Source: Candidatus Zixiibacteriota bacterium (GTDB lineage: Bacteria; Zixibacteria; MSB-5A5; GN15; JAAZOE01). From it: a stretch of 58,097 nt of DNA. The stretch covers positions 1 through 58,097 of the forward strand of contig JAGLON010000035.1 of NCBI GenBank assembly GCA_023138975.1, written 5' to 3'. A program made the translations under genes and the position numbers. Of this stretch, positions 35,822 to 45,374 are shown one piece after another. Below the pieces are notes generated by a model that made no database searches, had not been told where the DNA came from, and was given only the letters and a program-made list of their open reading frames with translations. Each line of letters begins with the position of its first letter. Within the stretch, counting starts at the first letter, position 1.

Positions 35822-36562
35822 ATGATAGAGAATAAAGCAAAAATCGTCATTGTTGCTGAAGATTATAGTCAGATGCAGATATTGACCGAAGCCCTTGAAT
35901 CGAATCTGCACTCAGTTATTATTGTCAAAAACCTGGATTTCGCTGAGAGCTTTCTTGAGCGTGACAATATTAATTTACTGATTATCGACTTTTCCGGGAT
36001 TTCCGATAGTTCCACCCACAGTATCCAAAGAATAAAATCCCGGTACCCGGAGACCAGCGTAATACTAATAACCGGTCAATCTGAACCATATAAATTGAGC
36101 ATGCTGCAAGTCGATGGTATCGTATCCAAACCATTCCGCATAAACCATATTGAAGAGTTAATTGCCAAAGCATTAAGCAACACTCCCGCCATTACGAAAA
36201 AAAATGAAAATTTCCTTGTTGTCGATGATGATGACATTTTCAGAACATTGCTTATTCGGTCTCTGAATTTAGCGGGTTATACGGCGCTTGGTGCCAGCGA
36301 CGGCAATATGGCCATTGATATTCTCAAAACCGGCACAATCTCTTTTGTAATAACCGATGTAAATATGCCCTATCTTGATGGTGTCAGTCTGTTAAATCAA
36401 ATCAAGCAGGAATGGCCGCACATTCCTGTAGTGTTGATAACCGGTTATTTTTCGGCAGGAGAAAGTCCTACTTCAGAAAACGCGACTCCCGATGGATTTC
36501 TTATGAAACCTTTCAAAATCCAGCAAATCATGGAGCTATTACAGGAGATTATGGATAAATAG
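35822..36562 (+). CDS. Double receiver-domain response regulator
   Basis: This 246-residue protein consists of two REC domains and no output domain. REC1 (about 1-115) has the phosphoacceptor region LLIIDFSG and the switch SKPF but an incomplete acidic pocket. REC2 (about 125-244) is classical, with VVDDDD, the phosphoacceptor Asp in FVITDVNMP, VLITG and a MKPF lysine. ATG at 35822 is preferred; a TTG nine bases upstream is an alternative. It is followed by a phosphatase and a kinase in the same direction, so it may act as a phosphorelay or an adaptor for those signalling proteins. Confidence 0.85.
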   Translation: MIENKAKIVIVAEDYSQMQILTEALESNLHSVIIVKNLDFAESFLERDNINLLIIDFSGISDSSTHSIQRIKSRYPETSVILITGQSEPYKLSMLQVDGIVSKPFRINHIEELIAKALSNTPAITKKNENFLVVDDDDIFRTLLIRSLNLAGYTALGASDGNMAIDILKTGTISFVITDVNMPYLDGVSLLNQIKQEWPHIPVVLITGYFSAGESPTSENATPDGFLMKPFKIQQIMELLQEIMDK

Positions 36563-36666
36563 GTTCTCTAATTTTGTTCTATAGTGTCAATTTTTTGTTT
36601 CATACTTATTATATTCCTCCTTATATTTACAGCACTTTTCAAGAGTGAAAATGTACACGTTTTATT

Positions 36667-36696
36667 TTGAATAAACTCCACTGTCTTGTGTATCTT
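36667..36696 (+). promoter_or_regulatory. Weak candidate promoter of the phosphatase-kinase pair
   Basis: TTGAAT at 36667-36672 and TATCTT at 36691-36696 are separated by 18 bases, just before the FHA gene start. Confidence 0.35.
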
Positions 36697-36713
36697 TATA
36701 GGCAAGGATTATT

Positions 36714-38372
36714 ATGGAGAGTAGCATGCTAAAGCTTATTGGCACCGATGAAAACAAATATTATTCTTGGGAACTTCGCCCCGGTAAATATATAATCGGT
36801 AGAAAATCAACCTGTGACTTCCATATCGCTGATAAAACCATATCCCGACGACATGCCGAACTCATTGTATCAGATGACGAATCGGAGTGTTTTCTTTCGG
36901 ACTTGGGCAGCCATAACAAGACTTTTGTAAACGGTGAAGAAATATTTACTAAAATCACTATTAAGGCCGGTGATAGGATACAATTCGGACAAACCGATTT
37001 CAAATTGCAGTCGGCTGAAGATGAGGAATTAAAAGCGCTTCAAAAACCAACTTTGTTTTCTGATATTGATCCTGAAAAATCAATTATGTTGTCAATGACT
37101 GAGGCATTAAAACCTCTTCCCGATCGTGTCGCCGATATGCCTGAGCTTCTGCCAACAATATTCGATATGGCAAAAATGCTGGTACTTTCTGAGCCGAAAG
37201 AAGCAATGCTGGAACATTCACTTGAGATGGTTGGAAAACTTATTCCCAGTGATAGACTGGCCGTATTACTGACAACGGATAAAAACATGGAAATGTTCAC
37301 CGCTGCCTGCTGCACCTCAAGCGGGAATGATCCGGGCTATTTTTCTCTCTCAAAGACTATCTTAAAAGATATACTGGAAAATAAAAACGCTATCCTAATC
37401 GATGATGCCAAGGAAGATCCAAGATTTGCCGAAAAAGAATCGATTATTGCGTCTGACTTGCGATCGGCCATGGCCGTGCCTCTGTTTGATGAAGAAAGAG
37501 TCTTCGGCATACTCTATGCCGACACGACCAACCCGCTGCGCCGCTACAACGATGATTTCCTCAGGCTCTTTGCGACCATGGGTAATATCATTGCCTCCCG
37601 ACTGGCTAACTTTGCCTTGATTCAGGAGCGGGAAGAAAAGAAAATTTATGAAGCCGAACTAAATCGCGCCGCGGATATACAAAAAAGCCTGGTCCGACAA
37701 GATATTCCGAAAGTATCAAACTACTCGCTTTTTGCTTTTCAAGAACAGTGCCGTGCGGTTGGCGGTGATTTATACGATTTCACTATCCTCCCTGATGGAA
37801 AATTATTATTCCTTTTGGCTGATGTCAGCGGAAAAGGTATGGGAGCAGCGTTGCTGATGTCTAATATCCTGGCATCATTCAGAATTCTATACAACAATGA
37901 CGAGTTCAATCTGAATAAAGCGGTGACTCAAGTCTCACTGCAAATGTTCAAGCACAGTACGACTGAAAATTTTGCAACCTTATTCATCGGTTTCCTGGAT
38001 ACTCAGAATCATAATCTTACTTACATAAACGCAGGGCATAATCCGCCTCTGTTAATCAGGGAATCCGGAAAAATGGATATGCTCGACCCGTGCGGAATGA
38101 TGATAGGCGCCTTTGATTTTAGTACTTGGACCGAAGAATCTGTTGAATTCAATATCGGCGACTCACTCACTGTCTTTTCCGACGGAGTTACCGAGGCCGG
38201 AGCCGAAGAGGAAGAATACTCGGATGAACGCTTAGAACAACTCGTTATTGAAAATAGAGACAAAACCCCAAAGTCTTTAATACGTACCATCATATTAGAC
38301 GTAAATACATTTATGGGCGACTCTCCTAGGACGGATGATATTACCATGATAGTAATTAAGAGGGATAAATAA
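36714..38372 (+). CDS. FHA-GAF-PP2C (SpoIIE-type) serine phosphatase
   Basis: This 552-residue cytosolic signalling protein has an FHA domain (about 1-100, with GRKSTCDFHIADKTISRRHAEL, which binds phosphothreonine). A GAF domain (about 150-300, ILIDDAKEDPRFAEKESI, SAMAVPLFDEERVFGILYAD) follows. Then comes a PP2C/SpoIIE phosphatase domain (about 325-552) with metal-binding Asp motifs in VGGDLYDF, LADVSGKGMGAAL, FSDGVTEA and RTDDITMIV. The stop overlaps the kinase start by one base (TAATG), so the phosphatase and kinase are translated together. Start is 36714 or 36726. Confidence 0.92.
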   Translation: MESSMLKLIGTDENKYYSWELRPGKYIIGRKSTCDFHIADKTISRRHAELIVSDDESECFLSDLGSHNKTFVNGEEIFTKITIKAGDRIQFGQTDFKLQSAEDEELKALQKPTLFSDIDPEKSIMLSMTEALKPLPDRVADMPELLPTIFDMAKMLVLSEPKEAMLEHSLEMVGKLIPSDRLAVLLTTDKNMEMFTAACCTSSGNDPGYFSLSKTILKDILENKNAILIDDAKEDPRFAEKESIIASDLRSAMAVPLFDEERVFGILYADTTNPLRRYNDDFLRLFATMGNIIASRLANFALIQEREEKKIYEAELNRAADIQKSLVRQDIPKVSNYSLFAFQEQCRAVGGDLYDFTILPDGKLLFLLADVSGKGMGAALLMSNILASFRILYNNDEFNLNKAVTQVSLQMFKHSTTENFATLFIGFLDTQNHNLTYINAGHNPPLLIRESGKMDMLDPCGMMIGAFDFSTWTEESVEFNIGDSLTVFSDGVTEAGAEEEEYSDERLEQLVIENRDKTPKSLIRTIILDVNTFMGDSPRTDDITMIVIKRDK

Positions 38373-41365
38373 TGCTGGAAACTGGTCAAAATTTAGGGCA
38401 TTTTACAATTCTTAAAAAACTCGGTGCTGGTGGCATGGGAGAAGTATACCTTGCCAAAGATACCAAGCTGCAGCGCAATGTCGCGATTAAAACTCTGTTG
38501 GCTGAGTTCTTTGAAGACAAGGAAAGAAAAGAACGGTTTCAACGGGAAGCCAGAACCGCTGCAAAAATAAATCATCAAAATGTTATGGGTATCTACGATA
38601 TTGATACTGCTATAGAACCGCAATCCGGTAAGGAATTTACATATATTGTCATGGAGTATATCGAGGGACAATCTCTCACCCAGTTTCTTGCAGCTGGTGA
38701 ACATGATATTTCTGAACTGGCTCACATTGCCGAACATATCGCAGGCGGTTTGGCTGCTGCCCACCAGATAAATGTCGTTCACCGGGATATAAAAGCCGGG
38801 AATATTATCATCGACAAAGATAACATTCCCAAAATCCTTGATTTCGGCTTAGCCAAACCGGTCGTACCGCAACAATTAGATGACGATGCCGATTCGTCCG
38901 ATACTATCTCGCAGGAATTAACCAAAGTCGGGAAAATAGTCGGAACAATATCCTATATGTCACCAGAGCAGATTAATGGAGAACCGGTTGACAATCGTAG
39001 TGATATCTTCGCCATCGGTACTCTCCTCTATCGCATGTTTACCGGATCAGCTCCCTTTGAGGGCGACACTCAAGTGTCGACCATGGCAAAAATACTTGAG
39101 AGTCAACCAGAATCACCTCATGTAAAAAACGATTCCATTCCGCCCGAATTGGAACGCATCATTGAAAAATGTCTGCGTAAAAACCCCAATGACCGGTACC
39201 AGGACACTCGTGATTTAGTAGTCGACTTGCGCGACTTGCGCCGGCAGTATGATAGTGAAATCTCCAGCAGTATTTCAACTATCAGACAGTTACAGAAAAA
39301 CGGATCAAAACCCAGTTCACACTTTACACCAAAAACAATTATTGCTTTTATCGCGACCTCAGTAGTTTTGTTTTTTCTGATCTGGGCTGTAATTGACAAT
39401 ACCCAATCTTCTCATACACAAGTTGTATATGCCGGAGAAAACGGCCTTGCCATATTAGGCTTTGAAAATAAAACCGGAGACGAAGAGCTGAACTGGCTCC
39501 AAACAGGATTACCAGAAATCCTCCAGACCGATTTGGCTCAAAGTGACGCTATTACTATCATAAGCCGTGACCGTGTGGTTGAATGCATCAAAGGCGGAGA
39601 ACCACACCCCGGATTCGGTCATCCGCATAAGGAATGTCTCAAAGCGGCTAATTTCCTCGGAGCCAAATACGCTATCTCGGGTACGTTCTATAAACTCGGA
39701 GATAAAATCAGAATTGACTCCCGTCTAGTAGAATTAGGAACAGGGAAAATAATCTCAACAGTCAAAGTCGTCGGTGACAATCCCTTTGTCTTGGTTGACA
39801 GCCTTACAGATAAAATTGCATCCTCACTCGATCTTGGTCAAGAATTTGCCAGCGCAACTGATGTTTCTTCAGTAACCTCGTCATCTCCTGAAGCATATAA
39901 AAAATACCTTGAGGCCATGAAAGTCTTCAATCTGGCAATGTATGCTGCCTCGATAGAAGAATTCGAAAAAGCTATCGCTCTTGATTCGACCTTTGCCCTC
40001 CCTTATATGCGCATTGCGATGGCTTATGTGTTTACCGGTCAAAATACAAATGGCGCCATATGGTTCAAAAAAGCCGCTAAGTACTCCAATAGACTGCCTA
40101 TCCGTGATAAGAACCTGCTTGATGTTTATTCCGATATGTGGCTGGAGCAAAACTTTGACGATGCTTTTATTAAACTGGAGACACTGGTAAATAACTATCC
40201 TGATGATGTAGAGATGAGAACCATCTTTGCGCTACTGGTCAACCTGTTTCGCCAGGACACGACGACCACTTACGCCCATTTTGATACTGTTCTTCAGATT
40301 TCTCCAAACTACTTATTCTGCCTGTCCATATTAGCCGACCAGAGAATGAACCTGGAACAATATGACCTGGCCAAAGAATATGCCGACCAAATAAAAAAAC
40401 ACTATCCAGAATCTCCAACTTCGTACCAACTTCTTGCATCTATTTACAGGAAAGAGAAAAACTTCGATTTGGCTATCGAGAATTATACGAAACAGTACGA
40501 GGTTTATCCGAGAGGAAGCAGTGCACTATTTAATCTCTATCGATTACACATCTATAAACGTGATTTTGAAAAAGCTGAGGAATATGTTAATAGAATACTA
40601 GCCGCCAATCCAGGCGACGCATTCGAAACTGGCAACTACTATGATTACAAAGCAAGTCTTGCGCTTTGGAAAGGTCAGTTCAGGAACGGTCTCAATTATT
40701 TTTTCAAAGGTCTTAATCACTTTATTGAATTAGGCGACAGCAACCTGATCCAAAGCAGTTACTCAGTGATTTCAGAGTTGTATTTTCAAATGGACATGGT
40801 CGATAGTAGTCTTTTCTATACTTGGAAGGGTTATAAATGGTCCAAGGAGATGGGCAGCCGCGTCGTCTATCCGTTTAGATTGATCTCAAGAGATTCGACT
40901 CTGATTGATACTGCCCGCACAATAATGGCAGGGTGCGTCAAAGCCTTCAGGACTAAGCTTCCGGAAGAATTTTGGCCGATAGGCGAGGACCTGAATGATA
41001 TTTTTGAAGCGAGTTTTTGCAATGACACTGCCGCAATGATAGAGGCTCAACTTAGAGTATACAATGCAAATCCAAGCAGTAATAGAGGCGTTCTTCGCAC
41101 GATTGCTTTATTGCATTCTAAAACCGGAAAATACCAGGAAGCGATTGATCAATTAGACAGCTATTTAACCGACAACACAGCCTCCTCCTCTGGGTTGAAT
41201 TTTGTCATGTCACTATATCACCTCGGTATCTCTTATGAAGGCATAGGAAATACAGATAAAGCAATTGATGCTTATGAAAAAATTATTAATATTTGGCCGA
41301 ATCCTGATTACGAGATAGATGAATACAAAGATACTAAGAAAAGACTGGCGGCCTTAACCAGCTAA
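38372..41365 (+). CDS. Membrane Ser/Thr protein kinase with TPR sensor region
   Basis: This 997-residue protein has a Hanks-type kinase domain (about 10-290). It has the glycine loop GAGGMGEVY, Lys40 in NVAIK, HRD at 137-139 with VVHRDIKAGN, DFG at 157-159 and MSPEQ. A transmembrane segment (about 325-345) is followed by a FlgO/TolB-N-like nucleotide or cofactor region with ILGFENKTGDEELNWLQTG (about 355-480). A long TPR array (about 500-990) ends it. The catalytic residues are complete. It probably forms a switch pair with the PP2C enzyme encoded just upstream. The extracytoplasmic TPR region likely binds a protein or peptide signal; this is inference. Confidence 0.92.
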   Translation: MLETGQNLGHFTILKKLGAGGMGEVYLAKDTKLQRNVAIKTLLAEFFEDKERKERFQREARTAAKINHQNVMGIYDIDTAIEPQSGKEFTYIVMEYIEGQSLTQFLAAGEHDISELAHIAEHIAGGLAAAHQINVVHRDIKAGNIIIDKDNIPKILDFGLAKPVVPQQLDDDADSSDTISQELTKVGKIVGTISYMSPEQINGEPVDNRSDIFAIGTLLYRMFTGSAPFEGDTQVSTMAKILESQPESPHVKNDSIPPELERIIEKCLRKNPNDRYQDTRDLVVDLRDLRRQYDSEISSSISTIRQLQKNGSKPSSHFTPKTIIAFIATSVVLFFLIWAVIDNTQSSHTQVVYAGENGLAILGFENKTGDEELNWLQTGLPEILQTDLAQSDAITIISRDRVVECIKGGEPHPGFGHPHKECLKAANFLGAKYAISGTFYKLGDKIRIDSRLVELGTGKIISTVKVVGDNPFVLVDSLTDKIASSLDLGQEFASATDVSSVTSSSPEAYKKYLEAMKVFNLAMYAASIEEFEKAIALDSTFALPYMRIAMAYVFTGQNTNGAIWFKKAAKYSNRLPIRDKNLLDVYSDMWLEQNFDDAFIKLETLVNNYPDDVEMRTIFALLVNLFRQDTTTTYAHFDTVLQISPNYLFCLSILADQRMNLEQYDLAKEYADQIKKHYPESPTSYQLLASIYRKEKNFDLAIENYTKQYEVYPRGSSALFNLYRLHIYKRDFEKAEEYVNRILAANPGDAFETGNYYDYKASLALWKGQFRNGLNYFFKGLNHFIELGDSNLIQSSYSVISELYFQMDMVDSSLFYTWKGYKWSKEMGSRVVYPFRLISRDSTLIDTARTIMAGCVKAFRTKLPEEFWPIGEDLNDIFEASFCNDTAAMIEAQLRVYNANPSSNRGVLRTIALLHSKTGKYQEAIDQLDSYLTDNTASSSGLNFVMSLYHLGISYEGIGNTDKAIDAYEKIINIWPNPDYEIDEYKDTKKRLAALTS

Positions 41366-41399
41366 AGAACGACAATAAATTCATAGGTATAAAGCGCAT

Positions 41400-41433
41400 T
41401 AAAAAAAGCCCCGAACAAATCGGGGCTTTTTTT
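41400..41433. terminator. Bidirectional terminator between kinase and flavoprotein genes
   Basis: AAAAAAAGCCCCGA pairs with TCGGGGCTTTTTTT around ACAAA, with T-runs on both strands. Confidence 0.9.
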
Positions 41434-41463
41434 GAAGTCCTATTTCTTTTACAAAATAAGTTC

Positions 41464-43134
41464 CTATCTCATAGTTCCCAAATACTTAGTGGTAAGCTGT
41501 TTTTCACGGACTCTCGGATCGGTATAATCCGGCAGAAGCATAGGAGCCACACGGCCTTCGTCAGCACCTTCTTTCTCAACCTCTCTGTTATACTTAACAA
41601 CGTGTTCAAGAGTGAGCTTGCTGTCTTTGGCATCGTTCTTAACATATTTCGACGCAGTCTCTCCGGCAATACGGCCATAGACCATAATATCAAGAAGAGA
41701 GTTGCCCATTAGACGATTTTCACCGTGAATACCTCCGCCGACTTCGCCGCCGATAAACAACCCCGGTAGTGACGTTTCACCGGTTTTTCTGAATTCCAAA
41801 CCACCGTTTTGGTAATGCAGAGTAGGATAAATCAGCATCGGTTCTTTTGAGATATCTATTCCGAAACGTTTGTACAGAATAAATTTGCCCGGGAACTCAC
41901 GTTCGACGGTACCTTCACCCGATAACATTTCAATCATAGGTGAGTCGAGCCAAATACCCAGTTTTCCGGTTGGAGTAGGAACGCCCAATCCCTTACCAGT
42001 ACATTCTTTAATAATTGACGCCGCTTCGACATCACGAGGCTCACGTTCGTTAACGAACTGATTTCCTTCAATGTTAACCAAATTGGCGCCGGAACCACGG
42101 AATTTCTCGGTAATCAGAATTCCCTCGGCCTGTTCCGGGAAGACAATACCAGTTGGATGATACTGAACAGTATGTAAAAAGCAAATCGGAATCCCGGCTC
42201 GGTAACCCATGACAATACCATCAGCGGTCGCGCCATAATGGTTGGTTGTCATAAAGCCCTGAATATGAAGTCGTCCGCACCCGCCGGTAGCCATAACAAC
42301 TGCTTTGGCCTTAACAACAGAATACTCTTCAGTCTCCATGTTGTACAATACGGCTCCGGCACAATGGCCGTGCTCATTAAGTATCAACTCAACGGCCGGT
42401 GAGAACTCAATAACATTGATGTCAGCCGAGCGATTACGAGCCTCATCTCGCACGGTACGCATCATTTCCGCGCCTGTAATATCAGCAGCGTAATGCATCC
42501 GCTTTCGAGATGTTCCTCCGCCATGAATGGTCTTCAAGGTCCCGTCGTCAGATTTCGAGAAGTTACAACCTAAACTTTCCAGCCATTTGATCGCACTGGG
42601 AGCCTTAAGTGCCAAAGTCTCCACCAGTTCGGGGACATTCTTAAAGTGCCCCCCACCCATTATATCAAGATAATGGTAATATGGCGAATCTTTGTGTCCC
42701 TTAGTAGCAGCCTGTATACCACCCTCAGCCATCATCGTATTGGCGTCACCGTGACGTAGTTTTGTCGCTATCGTTACTTTACATCCCTGTTCCTGTGCGA
42801 GCAAAGCAGCCGCTGTTCCGGCTCCACCGCCTCCGATGATAAGGATATCGGTTTCAAAATCAACTTTACTCAAATCAATATCAGCCGGATTGACACGGCT
42901 TTTTGCCTCTAAAACATCAGCCATTTCATGAGCAATGCGATAGCCTTTTGAGGGTCCGACTTTTACTTCCCGACGGCCTTCTTCTTTGACATCGGGATGA
43001 TTCTGAAGCATCTCTCCCCGCTCGTCAAGATTGAGAAACGGTACTTCTTCATTTCGTTTTTTACGTTCAACCCGTTCTTCGCGGGTTGATTCGACGACTT
43101 TTATCAATCGTTTTAATTCTTCTGGATATGGCAT
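41464..43134 (-). CDS. Fumarate reductase/succinate dehydrogenase-like flavoprotein (TfrA-like)
   Basis: This 556-residue flavoprotein has an extra N-terminal extension (about 1-92), a Rossmann motif GGGGAG at about 101-106 and the family substrate motifs HTVQYHPTGI and REPRDVEAASI. It also has GGEVGGGIHGENRLMGNSLLD. The His that binds FAD covalently in SdhA is replaced: the region reads ANTMMAEGG, with Asn132 where SdhA has His, so FAD is probably non-covalent as in NadB or methanogen thiol:fumarate reductase. It is the last gene of a four-gene operon with 2Fe-2S/4Fe-4S and HdrB/HdrC-like subunits. The reaction is likely fumarate/succinate coupled to a thiol or quinone; the exact donor is unknown. 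Confidence 0.88.
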   Translation of the reverse strand: MPYPEELKRLIKVVESTREERVERKKRNEEVPFLNLDERGEMLQNHPDVKEEGRREVKVGPSKGYRIAHEMADVLEAKSRVNPADIDLSKVDFETDILIIGGGGAGTAAALLAQEQGCKVTIATKLRHGDANTMMAEGGIQAATKGHKDSPYYHYLDIMGGGHFKNVPELVETLALKAPSAIKWLESLGCNFSKSDDGTLKTIHGGGTSRKRMHYAADITGAEMMRTVRDEARNRSADINVIEFSPAVELILNEHGHCAGAVLYNMETEEYSVVKAKAVVMATGGCGRLHIQGFMTTNHYGATADGIVMGYRAGIPICFLHTVQYHPTGIVFPEQAEGILITEKFRGSGANLVNIEGNQFVNEREPRDVEAASIIKECTGKGLGVPTPTGKLGIWLDSPMIEMLSGEGTVEREFPGKFILYKRFGIDISKEPMLIYPTLHYQNGGLEFRKTGETSLPGLFIGGEVGGGIHGENRLMGNSLLDIMVYGRIAGETASKYVKNDAKDSKLTLEHVVKYNREVEKEGADEGRVAPMLLPDYTDPRVREKQLTTKYLGTMR

Positions 43135-43164
43135 ATCATACCTCTATATTACCGCGTATTCGGG

Positions 43165-43917
43165 TTACAGATTAGAGTTTTCCTTTGGCGTCCAGTCATC
43201 ACCGGCAACAGCAGGTTCCATCTCACGATCTGAATATGTTGTTTTCAGCATATCCAGGTCCATAGCTTTCAGGCTATCTAAACCTTCGGTATATCTACCG
43301 GTGTCAATATTGGCAACCATTGTTTTTAGATGCTCTGCCTTGGGAGTCAAAAACGCTCCAGCCAAACGGCGGGCGATCTGAGCAATATGATATTGTGGAA
43401 GCTCACCCATACAGCGTGAGGCACACAGGCCGCACTGAATGCAGTCAAAAGAAATCTCTCTGGCAGCCAGAATATCTCCGCGTTTCAAGGCTGCTATATA
43501 ATCCATTACCTCTACGTCCATCGGACATATCTTGGTACACAGATTGCAGGCTACACACCGGAATAATTCAGGATAAAGACCAAAGATTTCTTCCGGCTTA
43601 CCTTGCATTTCCTCAAAATTGAAGGTCGCTCGTAATGCCGGGTAAAACGGAATCTGTGTCAAATACATATCCGGCTCAACGACCGTTTGACAGGCTAATC
43701 CGGAGTAGATTTTGTAATCACCGGCTTTCCTGTACACGGTACTGCAGGCTCCGCAAACACCACCACGGCATCCGCAACCGCGAATGTACTTATACCCGGA
43801 ATACTCCATAGCCTTCATTATGGTCAGGGACTCCGGTACCTCGTATTGCTTACCCATGATATAGATTGGGATAAGCTGTGCTTCAACCTTCTTGGTTTCA
43901 TCGGCTGTGGTACTCAT
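43165..43917 (-). CDS. Iron-sulfur subunit, FrdB/TfrB-N-like (2Fe-2S plus two 4Fe-4S)
   Basis: This 250-residue protein carries electrons between the flavoprotein and the HdrB/C-like subunits. The N-terminal ferredoxin-type domain has Cys48, Cys50, Cys55, Cys58 and Cys76 (CGCRGGVCGAC, then C). The alpha-helical domain has two four-Cys clusters, at Cys121/124/127/131 (CVACNLCTKICP) and Cys159/162/165/169 (CIQCGLCASRCM). Classical FrdB has one 3Fe-4S cluster in place of the second 4Fe-4S, so this is a TfrB-type variant. It lies 43 bases after hdrB and 30 bases before the flavoprotein, in one operon. Confidence 0.9.
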   Translation of the reverse strand: MSTTADETKKVEAQLIPIYIMGKQYEVPESLTIMKAMEYSGYKYIRGCGCRGGVCGACSTVYRKAGDYKIYSGLACQTVVEPDMYLTQIPFYPALRATFNFEEMQGKPEEIFGLYPELFRCVACNLCTKICPMDVEVMDYIAALKRGDILAAREISFDCIQCGLCASRCMGELPQYHIAQIARRLAGAFLTPKAEHLKTMVANIDTGRYTEGLDSLKAMDLDMLKTTYSDREMEPAVAGDDWTPKENSNL

Positions 43918-43960
43918 TCCTACCTCATACCTCTATATCTTCAATGTTAGTTTTTTCCAT

Positions 43961-44842
43961 TCAAGCAATCAGGCTCTTGGACTCAAGAAGCTGTTTTGCG
44001 CTTTCACGATTAATATCGAATCGATTCACTTCATCTGATGAAAGTCCCAGCGCTACAGCTAATAACTGTGTAAAATAATAAATCGGAACTTCTTTGAGAC
44101 CATCATATTTGGTCATCATGATATCCTGCTTATGCCCCAGATTATAGTCGCACAAAGGACAGGCTAAGGCCAGTGCTTCTGCCCCATGCCCGGTTGCATC
44201 GGCTAAAATATCTTTGGATGCGCTGAGGGCAGCTTCGGGGTTGCCAAGAATCTGATAGGTTCCGCAACATTGTAATGCGCCGGGAAAATCAATAACTTCG
44301 GCTCCAAGTGCAGACAGAAAATCATGCAATATTCTCGGGTTATCCGGTTTATCAATGGCTACATCAGCTGGTCGTAAAAGTGTGCAGCCGTAATACGGTG
44401 CGACTTTCAAATCGGTTAATGGCTTTTTAACCATTTCTTTTAGCTTATCCCAACCAATTTCGTCACGGAGGAAATCCAGTAAATGATAGACACGAACCTC
44501 TCCGGCATAATCCGGCTCTTCGTCCATAAAATCATTAATAGTTTTGCGTTTCACCTCATCGGTCTTCATCAGCTCATTTGCCCGAGCCAGTGTATTGTAA
44601 CACATAGAACACAGGGTCACGACCGTATCGTGCCCGCTTTCCTTAACTCTAATAAGATCCCGCACCGGAGCAACGATATGAATCAAATCATCGTCGGCCA
44701 ATGAAAAAACTGCTCCGCAACAATTCCAACGAGTCAGTTCTTCGACTTCCAACCCGAGTGCATCCATCGCAGCCAGTGCTGACGTCTCAAGATTTTTAGC
44801 ACGCGTCTTTAGCGTACATCCGGGATAATAACTAATTTTCAT
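43961..44842 (-). CDS. hdrB: Heterodisulfide reductase subunit B-like (two CCG domains)
   Basis: This 293-residue protein has two complete CCG cysteine-rich domains. The first has Cys9, Cys41-Cys42-Gly, and Cys78/Cys81; the second has Cys153, Cys192-Cys193-Gly and Cys228/Cys231. Such domains bind unusual non-cubane 4Fe-4S clusters and reduce heterodisulfides or other thiol substrates in HdrB, and also occur in SdhE-type subunits. The gene starts 9 bases after hdrC. With the FrdB- and TfrA-like genes it reconstitutes, as separate polypeptides, the domains of thiol:fumarate reductase. A GGTGAG site precedes the start. Confidence 0.9.
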   Translation of the reverse strand: MKISYYPGCTLKTRAKNLETSALAAMDALGLEVEELTRWNCCGAVFSLADDDLIHIVAPVRDLIRVKESGHDTVVTLCSMCYNTLARANELMKTDEVKRKTINDFMDEEPDYAGEVRVYHLLDFLRDEIGWDKLKEMVKKPLTDLKVAPYYGCTLLRPADVAIDKPDNPRILHDFLSALGAEVIDFPGALQCCGTYQILGNPEAALSASKDILADATGHGAEALALACPLCDYNLGHKQDIMMTKYDGLKEVPIYYFTQLLAVALGLSSDEVNRFDINRESAKQLLESKSLIA

Positions 44843-44851
44843 GCACTCACC

Positions 44852-45259
44852 TCACCCGGTAAATTTTCGAAAACCAGAAACCATCGCAATCTGCGGTAAA
44901 TCAATAATTTCTTCCGGTTGCAGATTTGACGGTTCGATTTGGTTGCGGTTTTGACGCAGCGTTATAAGACGCAACGCCTCCATTATTCGAGGAATATCTA
45001 TTCCTCGCGGACAGCGCACCTCACATGTATAACATGACGCGCAAACCCAGGGTGTATTGACTTCGTCGAGCATAACCTCCCGCCCCAATTGCAATAAAGC
45101 CATCAGCTTGCGGGGAGTGGTGTTCATCTGCTCGCTCATCGGGCATGATCCGGCGCAAGTTCCGCACTGGAAACACTTATAGAAGCTTTGCCCGCTAATC
45201 TCTTTTACTTTATCCTGGAATTCCTTATTGATGGTTCGATAAGAGATTTTTAACGGCAT
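44852..45259 (-). CDS. hdrC: Heterodisulfide reductase subunit C-like ferredoxin
   Basis: This 135-residue protein has two 4Fe-4S clusters, at Cys29/32/35/39 (CFQCGTCAGSCP) and Cys73/76/79/83 (CASCYTCEVRCP), as in HdrC. The start is ATG at 45259 behind GAGG; a longer frame to 45424 is rejected because it runs through the promoter and operator. It is the first gene of the operon, directly controlled by a strong promoter and a Rex-like operator. It should pass electrons to HdrB. Confidence 0.9.
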   Translation of the reverse strand: MPLKISYRTINKEFQDKVKEISGQSFYKCFQCGTCAGSCPMSEQMNTTPRKLMALLQLGREVMLDEVNTPWVCASCYTCEVRCPRGIDIPRIMEALRLITLRQNRNQIEPSNLQPEEIIDLPQIAMVSGFRKFTG

Positions 45260-45333
45260 CGGAACCTCAAGGCGATAGTGTGAAAATATAATTCTCCAAC
45301 ATATGGCTTGTGTAATCCACAATGCGTAACACG

Positions 45334-45351
45334 TCGTGAATATTTTCACAA
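45334..45351. promoter_or_regulatory. Rex-type redox operator
   Basis: TCGTGAA-TATT-TTCACAA matches the Rex consensus TTGTGAA-N4-TTCACAA at 13 of 14 fixed positions. A perfect 12-base palindrome, CACAATATTGTG, overlaps its right half at 45347-45358. It lies downstream of the minus-strand -10, the position of a repressor site. Confidence 0.75.
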
Positions 45352-45374
45352 TATTGTGCCATACATCAGTGGCC

